DNA of 64,000 bases from Stropharia rugosoannulata (Eukaryota; Basidiomycota; Agaricomycetes; Agaricales; Strophariaceae), in assembly GCA_028532985.1 (NCBI GenBank), contig JANCIK010000013.1, positions 992,001 to 1,056,000 on the forward strand, in the 5' to 3' direction. Both the position numbers and the translations under genes were made by a program. Below the pieces are notes generated by a model. That model was given only the letters and a program-made list of their open reading frames with translations. It was not told where the DNA came from and did not search any database. Shown one piece after another: positions 35,882 through 46,762 of this stretch; position 1 is the stretch's first letter; every line of letters starts with the position of its first letter.

Positions 35882-38800
35882 ATGGCTGTACCGGTGCTCT
35901 ACCCCGTCCCCGTCCCTCTCGCGCACCACCACCAGTACGCGCTCTCTTCCAACGGGCACAGCACTAACAACGCCGCCAGCTCTGCCCACACCACCACCAG
36001 CCATGCGGCCAACGGGCACACTAGCCCCCACACGCACAGTACCACCGCGCACGCCAACGGCAGCGCGTACACCCACACCCACACCCACATGGGCCTGCCG
36101 AGCACGCCGCTGAGCAGCGCTGCGCCGAGCGTGAAGACAGAGGCGAGCGCGTCGCCCGACCTTAGCGGGTCTGCGTCCGACAGCCCGTTCGAGTTCAAGT
36201 TCGCAGCGCCGCACGGGCTCGCGCTCGGCCTCGGACTGAACGGGTTCGCAAACGGACTCGGCGGCGGCAACGGCAGCGGCGGCGGCGGGCACGGGCACGG
36301 GCTCAGCAATGGGCATGGACATGGGCACGGACAGACGAGCGGACAGGGAGGGCCGGGCGTGCCGGGTTCCCGTGCAGGAACCGCCACGAGCACTGTGAGC
36401 ACGCCAGGGGGGTCAGCTTCAGACTCGTCTGCGCGGCAGCCCTTTGCCTTAGCCTACCACGCCCACGCCCACACCCAGGGCCACGGACGGGCACAAGGGC
36501 ATACCACCCAGTACACCCACCCCCGCTCCAGCCCTACAGACGCCTACCCTTCTCAGCCCCATACCCATACCCATACCCACACCCATACCCACCCACTTGC
36601 GCTCGCTCTCGCACTCGATCCGTCTGCGACGAGCCAGAACCACAGCCAGCACGCGTCTCATAATCATAATCACAATCACAATCACAACCAACACGCACAT
36701 CCACACGCGTCGCATACAGCGCATAGTACAGCGCACACGCATACGCATACTGCCCACACACAAACCCACACCCACACCCCCACCCTCCCGCCCGCCCTAT
36801 TCCGCTTCGGCACGCACGAGCCCTCCCCGTCCGCCGGTGCCGCCTGGCCCAGCGCCATGTCATACACCGACGACTACGACGATCTCACAGACCTCGGCCT
36901 CTCCCTCCCCCCCTCCGCCCACCCCGCTACACCCGCAGGTGGTGCAGCAGGAAGTGGTGGTGGTGGTGGTGCAGCGGACAGGGTCGTCCGGCGACGCAGC
37001 AGTAAAGGTACGTAGGATCTCTTCTTTGGAATTATGAGCCGATGAAGAGAGGCTGATTGGTTATATCTATCTGTCTATGTATTCCTTCCCGACGTTCCAT
37101 CTACGCGCTGATCTCGCCGTCACCCTCGCCGTCGTCCTCGACCTCGACCTCGTCTTCGACTGCACATATCGTAATGAACCAAAACAGCATGCGACCAATG
37201 CCGCAAGAGCAAATGCAAGTGCGAGCGCAGCAGCGCAAACGAGCCGTGCAAGAACTGCGTCATGCTTGGTACCCGTGCGTCTCTTTTCCTCATTCCTTCT
37301 CTCCTTTTTCCTCCTTTTTTCTTGCCCTTTGTCTTATCCCATCCCATCCCCTTTCCCTTTCCTCTCTCTCCATTCCTTTCCTCTCCATCCTCTCCTCTCC
37401 TCTCCTCTCCTTTTCCTCTCCTCTTCACCTACATTCAGAACCGAAAGCTGACTTACACCTTCTTTATCTTCCCCCCCCCCTCCCACCCACCACTCAACCT
37501 CAAAGCCTGCACATTCCTCGGCCCCTCACGCAAACGCGGCCCGCCAAAGGGCTACATCGACGCCATCGAGGCGCGCCTCCACCAGACAGAAGCCCTCCTC
37601 GGTATATTGCTCGCCACACGCGATAGGAGGGCGAAGGGGGTGTTGAGGGATATGGCGGAGGTGGGTTTTTTTTTTTTTTTTTTTTGGTTTATATATTTTT
37701 TGGGTTTGGGTTTTTTTGTTGGGTTTTTTTGAGGGGGGTTGGAGGGGTTGGAGGGGTGTTTGGAGGGTTGGCGGGGGTTGGGTTTTTTGGTGTGGGGGAT
37801 TTTGGGGGGTTTTGGTTTGGGATTTGGGATTCGCGGGTTGTGGGTGTTTGGAGGGGTGGAGGGGTTTTGGGAGGGGTTTTTGTTGGGTTCTGGGTTAGGT
37901 GTTTGGAGGGGTTCTGGGTTTTGGGGGTTGTGGGGGTTTTGGGTTCTGGGTTTTGGAGGGTTTTTGATCCTGGTTGGAGGGGGGGTTGGAGCGTAATTCA
38001 AGGTTGGAGCGTGATTCGAGTTTAGCGCGCTGCCTTGCGAGCCTTTGGCCTTTGGCCGTTGTGCGTTGTGCGTCGGGCCGTTGTGCATCAGGCGCTGGGG
38101 CGTTGTGCGTTGGCCTTTAGGCACCTCATGCACCTCTCACCTTCGAGCCGTTCCATTCGACGAATTCCGCAAATCCGGTTCTTACTTCTCGGTTTAAAAA
38201 CAACACAACGCTGACTGACATTCATGATTTTACGAATTGTAGGATGCGCTGGCGCGCGAGATTATTGCGCGTGTTGATAGTTCGCCGTATGGCGTTTCTG
38301 GACGGAAACGCGGTGCTGGTGCTGGTGCTGGTTCTGGTGCTGGTTCTGGTGCTGCGGCGACCTCGGGCGCGTCTGGTAGTGCAAATGCAAGTGGCGCTGC
38401 AGGTGGAGCTGCAAATGCAAGTGGAAGTGGAAGTGCTGCGAGAGCCGGAGCCGGATCTGCGACGAATAAAAGCGGAGGGGGGGCGAAGGAGAGGGAAAAG
38501 GAAAAGGAAAGGGAGAGGGAGAAAGTGAAGATGGCGTTAGCTTCGACGCAGTGAGTTGTTTTCCTTTCTTTTCTTCTTTCTTCTTTCTTGCGAGGTTTTT
38601 TCGGCTTGTGGGGTTTTTCGGCTGTTCGAAGCGCTTTCGCTTTTTCTGTTTGAAAACCGAAAAAAAAAGAAAGGGAAAGACACGTTTACTGACGACCGTC
38701 TTTATCTTTGTAGCCCGTCGAACGAGTGGCAGGACCGCGTTGCGGCGATGCTTGACGCAGGCCCGGCCGCGCGCCCGGGGCGCGGCGGGAAGAGGCCCCG

Positions 38801-41800
38801 CCCGTATATATACCTCGCGCCCCGTCGCCCTGGCGCGGGTGCGGAAGACGATGAAGACGAAGAGGAAGCGGACGAGGACATCGACTTTGATGAGCTCAGC
38901 GATGACGCTGCGGACGAGGTGCGAGCCGATGAGGCTAGCGAGGATAGTGCGGATGGGGATGGGGATGGGGACAGTGAGGAGGATGGGGATGGGGATGTGG
39001 ATATGGATATGGATGGGCTCAGCGATGCTGGTGCTGGTGCTGGGGTTAGTGGTGGTGGTGCCAGTAAGCGTGCGCGGACACGGACACAGACACGGACACG
39101 GGCGAGGAGCGCTGCGAGGGGTGCGAAGCGGGGCGTGTCTGGGCGGAAAGGTACGCGGGGGAACTTGGGTGCTCCGACTACGACTTCGACAACGGCGGCG
39201 GCGGCGATGGGGATGGGGATGGCGAGCAAGAACAGCGGTGGGAAGAGTAAACCGACGGCGCGTCTTGCGCGGCTGGATACGAGGAGCTTGCACCTCCCCG
39301 CTCGAGGTTCTCTCGCCCATGGGTCTCCACATGGTGCGCAAACGCACTCTCTTGCCCACCCACACGGCTCTTCCACGCTCGGCTACGCCTCGCCGACGCA
39401 CACCCAGCACGCGCACCAACACACGCACCAACACACGCACACCCCGGCGCTGGCACACACCATCGCGCGCGCCGCGAGCGCGGCTAACCTCCGCCACGCG
39501 CGCAGCAGTGCGTCGCTCGCTAGCGCTAGTGCATCGAGGGGCGCAGGCGCAGGCGGCGTGGGTGTAGGTGCGGGTGCGAGCGCCCGATCCCCGCTCTCGG
39601 CATCTGCTCTTCCACGCGGGGACGGCGCGCACGCGTACAGCCCCGGAACGAGCGCGAGCGCGTCGGAAAGCAGCGCCAGCGCTGCGCGCTCGCCGCCCGC
39701 TCTGGGCCCGCCCGGGGGGAATGATGGCCTGGCGCGGCGTACGCGCCGTCGGTTGGATATGGGCGAGCTTGAGGGCGGCGGGGTGTATAGCCGTAGTGCG
39801 CCCGGGAGTAGTGTTTCGCTTGGTCGTGGTGGATTGGATGAAGCGCGCGAAGGTGGACATGGTCACGGACATGAACATGAACATGAGTACGACAGGGAAG
39901 GCGCGTTCGGCGCGCTGGGTAGTGGCTCGGACGAGGACGACGAGGCGCTCGTTGCAGGCGCTGTTGGCCAGCTCAGCCTTAATGAGGACGCGCAGGTGCG
40001 GTACCATGGGACTGCGAGTGGGCTGTACCTCCTTGACGGCCGGGGTGGGGGTGAGAGGCGGAACGAGGGTGGGATTTGGTACGTTTTTGCTCTACCTCCT
40101 CATGTTTCAGACCTTGGTTGGCTGACTTCATTTGGGCATTTGCAGGCGCTTCCCGAAGGCGCGTGTGTGGCCTGCGTTGCCGGGCGCTGACGCGCGCGGC
40201 GCAGCGCCGCCCGTCGTGCTCCCCGCACAGGACGTGCAGGATCATCTGCTCGAGCTCTACTTCGCACACGTCCAGCCCGTTTTTCCTATCATACACAAGC
40301 AGGCGTTCATGGATGCTTACAAGGCCGCCGCGCCCGCTGATGGCGGCGCGCAGCAGGACAAGACGTCGTCCACGACTAATACAACTACAACTACAACCGG
40401 CACCGCCTCCGCCTCATCCGGCGCTGCCCCCTCCCTGCGCGCTCCTGCACCGCTCCTGCTGCTCGCCATGTTCGCCGTCGCCGCGCGCTACTCCCCACGT
40501 GGGCCGGCGCCGCCGACTGACGCGCGCGAAATGTGGTGCGCAGGCGACGAGCACCTCGAGGCCGCCCAGGCGCTGCTCGCAGGGGGCGCCGGCGCGCGCG
40601 CCTCGCTCGGTGCCGTCCAGGCCCTCCTCCTGCTCGGCTTCCGCGAGGTAGGGATCGGCGCAATGGCGTCGGCGTGGACCTACGTCGGGCTCGCGATCCG
40701 GATGGCGCAGGACCTGGGGATGCACCGCGCGGCGGAGGGCTGGACGCGCGCGGGGCTTGGGGGCAGGTTGTTCACGGGCGCTGAGCTGAGCGAGAGGAGG
40801 AGGGTGTGGTATGGGTGTGTGGTTATGGATAAGTATGTGAGCACTTATATTGGACGCCCGTTGATGATCTTTGAGTGGGACTTTGATACGGCGCGTCCGG
40901 ATGAGAGCGAGGAGGAGGAGTATGAGGTTGTTGGTAATGGAGAAGGCGCAGGTGCGCGTCCTGGTCGCGTCATCTCGTGCTTCAATGCGTGTGCTGGTCT
41001 GGGTGAGTGCTACCCCCCTTGCTTTGTTTATTTTGTGGATGGAGGTCGCTGATGCGGATCTGAAGCGTGCATCTTGAGCATCATCGTTCAAACAATATAC
41101 GCCGTGCGCCCGCTGTCGAACAGGCACGTCGAGGCCGCCGCGGTCGAGGGCCTGCTGGACAAGTGGTACCTCACTCTACCGGACCACCTCCGCCTTGACG
41201 TCGCCCAGCTGCCCGCGCTCACCACAGCCGCTGCAGCCGCCAGCGCATCGTCGTCCCCCGTCTCGCCGTCCGGCTCGCACGTGGGCGAAGACGGCGGCGG
41301 CGCGGCGGGTACTGGCAGGGCGGACGAGGCGCACGCCGCTCCACCTGCGCCGGTGGTGGTGCCGCACCCGAATGTGCTGACGCTGCATATGCAGTATTGG
41401 TGCGCGGTACTGCTGCTGCACCGCCCGTTTATACAGGCTGTCGTCCGCCAGCGCGCGGCGGCACAGCAGCAGGCTCAGGCTCAGGCTCAAACGGAAACTC
41501 GAGAAGACGGGGACGAGGATGCGACGATGGGTGCACCCCCTGCCCCTGCCCCTGCCCCTGCCCCGGTCGAGGATGCTGAGGTGCGCGCGCTGGCGGAGAA
41601 AAAGTTCGAGCTGTGTAATGCCGCTGCGAACCATATTACCTCGATTGGTGCGTTTTTTTGTTGTTGGATGTACAACTACGACAAGCTAAATTGTATTGCG
41701 AAATGCAGTATCGCTATACCAAGAGGCGTACCCCATCGAGCGCTGCTCCGTCTTCCTCTGCTACTACGTCTTCTCGGCGAGCGTCATGCACGACACAACA

Positions 41801-42982
41801 CGTACGTCCGCTCTCCTCATCCCGAGTCCCTTTTTTTTCGCTGACTGTGCACGCATTACCTCCCATCCGCACTATATCAAAAAAACCATTTCCTTCGATC
41901 GGCATCGGACACGCCCGGAACGGATATCAATCCTGCGCCCCCCATAATAATGCTAATGCTATGAATATGTAATGCAGTCACCGTACGCCCGAACGACCCG
42001 CAGGCGCAGATCGGGCTCGCCAAGTGCCTTGGGGCGCTCCGCGCAATGCGTGTCGTCTGGCCGTCCGCCCAGCGTGCGATCGAGCTGTTCGGCGGTGCGG
42101 GCGCCGGAACTGGGACCGGAGCCGGCATCGGTCTCGGCGGCGGAGGTGTGGAGGCGGTGATGACGCTCCCGCCGCAGACGCTTGCGCTGCTGCGTGCGCC
42201 CGACCAGGCGCTCCTCCACGGCGCTGGTGGAGGTGGTGGGGTACATGCGCATGCGCCGTATGCGCACGCGCAGACGTCGTACCGCCTCAAGCGCGCTGCG
42301 GATAGTGTGCTGGACGACCGCGATGGCTATGCGGGCGTCGCGCCTGGTGGGTATGGCGAGCACCTTGCGCAGCAGCAGCAGCAGATGCAGATGCAGATAC
42401 AGCAGCAGCAGAGGCAGCAGCAACAACAGCAGCAACAGCAACAACAGCAGCAGCAGCAGCAGCAGGCCCAGCATACGGGGTACCACCACCACCAGCATCA
42501 GCAACCGCACTCGCACTCGCAGGCTCAGCAGAGCCCGCACAGCCCGTACGCGCACTATACCGGGGGCGCCGCGAGCTCTAGCACAGTCGGACTTTTCCTC
42601 CCGCCCCTGCTATCCTCGTCGCCGCCGGCATCGGCCAGCGCGTCGGGTGCTGACGCGAGCTCCGCGACGTGGCACGATGCCCACTTCGGCGGCGGCGCGC
42701 TGTCGACGGCCGTCCTTCCCCAGCTGTACAGCACAGGCATGGTCGATGATGCGGGCGCGCTGCATGCCCACCCGCACCAGCAGCACCATGCGCATACGTC
42801 GTCTGTCGTTGGACGCGGCGGTGGGCTGGGCGGCATGGATGTTGGCGTTGGCCTCGGGGGAAGCGGTGCGGGGAGGCGATATAGTGCGTACGAGGGAGAC
42901 ATGGAGGCGTATGGTGCCTATGGCTCGTTGGTCGCGCCCGGTGCATATGATCTTGCCGACGAGATGCAGCAGACCCAACAGT

Positions 42983-43014
<32 letters not shown>

Positions 43015-43140
43015 CAACATCAAATGTATTTGACTGATCAGTATAGTATGTACAGTAAGTCGCCTTCGTTCAGTGGCTAATATGTGGACGCTAATCTCAA
43101 AATTCTCTGTGCAGATAACCAGTCGTACAATGGTAGATAA
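35882..43140 (+). CDS. Large Zn2Cys6 fungal transcription factor
   Basis: Nuclear DNA-binding regulator. Ten exons join in frame: 35882-37007, 37188-37274, 37506-37660, 38243-38550, 38714-40078, 40146-41002, 41066-41647, 41724-41801, 41978-43054 and 43115-43140, giving 1886 residues. Residues 1-375 are low complexity with a His/Thr/Asn-rich tract (about 226-300). The zinc cluster spans exons 1-3: CDQC, C387, then CKNC and C406 (C-x2-C-x6-C-x8-C-x2-C-x6-C, residues 377-406), followed by GPSRKRGPPKGYIDAIEARL and HQTEALLGIL, a linker plus probable dimerisation helix. The fungal-specific regulatory domain (about 1045-1290) has LELYFAHVQPVFPIIHKQAF, MAQDLGMHRAA and RRRVWYGCVVMDKYVSTYIG. Poly-Gln tracts lie near 1650-1685 and 1849-1868. 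The end reads YNNQSYNGR. The RGPPKGYI linker recalls Hal9/Tbs1-like and xylanolytic-activator-like factors; the target genes are unknown. Unusually large and repeat-rich. Confidence 0.88.
37661..38242 (+). other. G/T-rich 582-base intron of the factor gene
   Basis: Intron 3 is some ten times longer than its neighbours. After a run of about 20 T, positions 37684-37990 are nearly all G and T on the coding strand, in repeating GGAGGGG / TTTTGG / GGGTTTT blocks with many runs of three or more G. Splice edges GAG|GTGGGT and TTGTAG|GAT keep the frame EDALAREIIARVDSS. Confidence 0.75.
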
Positions 43141-43195
43141 ACCAACGCTTTCGAGCTTGGCAGTTTTTCTTTTACAACCTAATCTTATATTCCTC

Positions 43196-43218
43196 TCTAT
43201 CTATCTATCTATCTATCT
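43196..43218. repeat. (TCTA)n microsatellite
   Basis: About five and a half TCTA units just after the transcription-factor stop, in its probable 3' untranslated region. Confidence 0.9.
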
Positions 43219-44308
43219 CGCTCCATCCACCTTTTTGTCTATACTCCCTGCTTTGTGTTCAGTGCTTGTCCTACCCGCTCTCCGCTATGCTCTACGCTTG
43301 CTCTCATTTTATTCCGCTTCTCCCCGCTTTGGCACACTACGCTTCTCTTCACTGTATCCCTTAGGCACAAAGGATCAAACTACCCCCTGCACCTGCCGGG
43401 CACGCTTGCACTTACTAAACTCTACTTATTGTCCTCACTTACCATCTACATACCTATTGTTGTTTTTCTTCTCGTCTTCTGAACGCTTCTGCACATTCCT
43501 ATCTACAACTTCTACGGGACAACGCTTCCCAAATCAAGTGCTCGCCTTCTACTATCCCTATTCTGCCCGGTAATGAATACCAACATACTACTTATCATAA
43601 CCCTACCTTGTACGAGTTTTTAATTTTAATACGAATCCAATTCAATCGTAGCCTTTCATGGGAGTCAGTGTGGCTGGGCTGCTGCCGCAGACCACCCGGC
43701 ATGGTGTCCGCACGTACGTACTATGTATGTGCTTGCTCAGTCAGGTTCCCAGCTGTCAGGTAAACTCGGAACGTCCTTGCAAGGTTATGTCAATATTTCT
43801 AAACCCTGAGTGTGCACCACCCCTTGCTCCAGGCTTCTTCTGCCCAGCGGTGCCCACGCGAATGACATGCACCGGTGACGACATCTGACATGTAGGCAGG
43901 CTTGGGTAAGTAATGGATGAAGTTACATATCGACTTGGACGTCAGATTCCTGAGTGACTGGTTGTCAGACGCCGTTCGTCGTCCTGATCCCTGGATAGTG
44001 GCGATGCCTTCGCCGTGTTCGTCGAGCTGTGGTGCTTAGCAGCAAGCTCACTAAAGGTGTGATATGCGGGTGGGGGCCCCAGCAGTGCTCCAAACCTCAC
44101 GGCGGCGTTCGTCCCTTCGATCTGTATCACCTCTCTTCATCCTGAGGTGTGGCACCGCGTTGGGGATAGACGGGATACTGCCATCCATCCCATCCGATAC
44201 AAAGAAAAAATGACAAGACAAGATTGAATACATCAGTTGGCATTGTATTGTATTTCGGAGAAGCCCCAGTGCGATCATCGATGCGCGCTGCCCGAGCTCA
44301 GCTGACTT

Positions 44309-44339
<31 letters not shown>

Positions 44340-44349
44340 GCGCCCGCAG
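44309..44349. repeat. Heptamer array GCCCACC
   Basis: GCCACC followed by GCCCACC-type units and ending GCCCGCGCCCGCAG. It uses the same unit, and almost the same ending CCCGCAG, as the array at 34160-34208. Confidence 0.85.
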
Positions 44350-46762
44350 CCTGTAATGGCGGACGCCGCCATAATGAGCCGGCGAAATAAATGATTTATG
44401 CAGAACAGAACAGCTTCGCCTGAGATTAGGGCAGAGCGGTCAATGGCAGGCAGGCAGGCACGCCCGCGCTTCCCCGCACCGCGCTCTGACGTCCGCGCCC
44501 CGCGCGTTTTCCCGGATTGGCATTTCTGGCGCAGGCCTGTCCACTGCAGTGCGGGCATTGGTCGGGCCTCCTGCCAATGCCCTGGCGTGCGTGCCTCCAG
44601 GAACCCGCTTCTGTCAGCCCTGTGGGCAGCTGAGGCGGCGGCTGGGTCCAGACGAGCACAAGCACGTCGGGTTTTGATCAGGGTGTACGGGCACATAAAG
44701 TTCTGTCTGAATCCGCGTTGGCAGAGCGTGGGCGCCTGCCAGTACGACTGGCACGACAGCGTACGCGGTGATACATATTGACTACGGCGCGTGCGCGTAC
44801 TGAACATTGCCTTCCTGTGCCTCGACGCTCAGGCCGCCGCCGTTCCGTCTAGGTCATGCAGCGTCCCTTGTGCAATGGGAGCGACCTGTCACCTCGAAGC
44901 GTGCGATGACGCATAGGAATACAATGAGGTTCACTTTTGGTACAAATAAGCTTCAGAAGCCTTCCAGGCAGAGAAGGACTCAGCTGCCGCTGTGTCGAAG
45001 CGGCGGCAGGATTGTTCCCCTCTCTGCTAACTCAAATGCCAATTTTTCATTTCTTTCTTTTATTTTCGAGTGTTCTGTGTACCACTATTCTGGCACGCGG
45101 CCCGACAGGTCGGGGTGCTTCGTGTACGTACGTGGCTCGACGCTACCATGCCGCCGTGGTGTGTATGGAACACATCTTGAGAGCAGTATCTGATTCGCAC
45201 TTTCCTTCTTGTGGCAGGGGTGCGATAAACACACCTGCACAGGCAGGTAGACATTGGCCTCTTCACACGGTCGGGAAGCCTTTTCCATGTGGAACTTAAT
45301 GTGCCAAAGACCTCGAGGGGCTTTCATAAATTTCGGAATCAGCCACTGCCACCTCGTTGTTCGCGTCATGCGGTGCGTGAGACTGGCGAATAATCCGAAT
45401 TCTAGAATGATTCATGTTCAAGCACATTTCGAAAAAAATCTAGTACGATTTATTTCTACGCTACATATGAGGTGCTAAAGCGTTTGTTAAAATGATTTAA
45501 GGTTTCTTCTAACAGGTCAATTATTGCCGTCCTTCAATACATATATGGCACCTTTATGATCAGATGTGCTAAAACTAGAGAGAACAAAGGCAAGGATATC
45601 GTTCGACGTCGGCGGCTTTAGTAAGTCTACCAAACATAGTCTCCAATGTCTAGAAGACAAAATCTGTCAGTTATGAATCTGAGAGCGTTCGTGTGTGTCC
45701 GTGGAGATATGTACAAGACCGATTCTAATGTGATATAATATAATCCTTTGGTGCACCCCCAGATCAGAGAGCTCCAAGGCGACTCTGATAAGCATGACTT
45801 TGAGTTGACAGGTCTCTTTTTCATCTCAAACTTAGTATGACAGCTCGAAACAGCAACAATCTCGTGCAGGTCCTGGAGTTTTTACGGAAGGTATCCGAAG
45901 GACCCAGCCGCCCGCCCATTTGAGATTATCACGCCACAGACCAAGATAGTCTTAAGTATGGTGAGTATGTTGTATGTGGACAGAGTAATCAGGCACGAGA
46001 CGGCGATCATTTCCAAGTTTATACTTGTATAAAAGAGAATTCTTCTAGAATTTGTACATTAAAGAGGTGCTAGAAGGACTGTGATATTATAAGCCATTAC
46101 TTCGAACTTCGGTTTGACTTCTATGTGTAAAAAAAGGCTTCGGCCGGCCTTTCTTTGATGAGATGCTGTAAAGTTTATTTTTTCGAGCTTATGGTGACTT
46201 TGTGTCTACAAGCTGTATAGTGTCAGACCTCCATCGACGTTTATTCGATGGATTGAACACAATTATGATTGGAACCGTACTGTATATTAAAAAAGCGGCA
46301 AGAAACCAAGCTGGGTCGTTGGAAAACGGGTCTCATGAATAGGCATCTATTCATAGGTAGGAAGGCGGGAGGATTAAATTAAATACCGTACTACATAATC
46401 AGCGAACATGCACTTCATGAATAGATGAAGTAAGGCGAACAGCTTGAGAAAAGACAAAGTCTAAAGATACTTCACGCTTTCTATATAAAGTTAATCCCAT
46501 CACGTGGATGTGGACCTATAAATATCACCAGCGCCTACATCGTACAATCGCGGATTATGGCCCGCTCAGCACCGCGTGAGCGCTGATTAAATATCGCGGT
46601 CCTGACACCTTGCCTGATCGATTCGTGGTCTGTTTACTTGTCCTATTTAATTAAAAGAGGTATCCGCTTACGTCCAACTTCATACCCATGTCAAAAAAAT
46701 TCATGATGAATCCCACATTGAAATTTTAAAAATTAGACTACGTACGCTTACTACGGCTAGTT

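Larger units (their letters stand above)
43141..46762. other. 3.6 kb intergenic, no gene seen
   Basis: Lies between the stop of the transcription factor and the stop of the CCCH/TPR gene, so the two genes converge and no promoter is required here. The first half is GC-rich with a TCTA microsatellite and a heptamer array; from about 45.4 kb it becomes AT-rich. No frame shows a known family. Confidence 0.45.

Noticed and set aside
35681..36775. Several long overlapping minus-strand frames
   Set aside because: Shadows of the repetitive first exon of the transcription factor; composition is Val/Arg/Gly-rich without domains.
38262..40007. Long minus-strand open frame (581 codons)
   Set aside because: It is antisense to exons 4 and 5 of the Zn2Cys6 gene. 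It is Arg/Pro/Thr repeat-rich with no family motif, as expected from GC-rich coding DNA read backwards.
43650..45480. Open frames around 44.3-45.3 kb as a gene
   Set aside because: Frames on both strands are mutually overlapping, with no motif and no intron chain.
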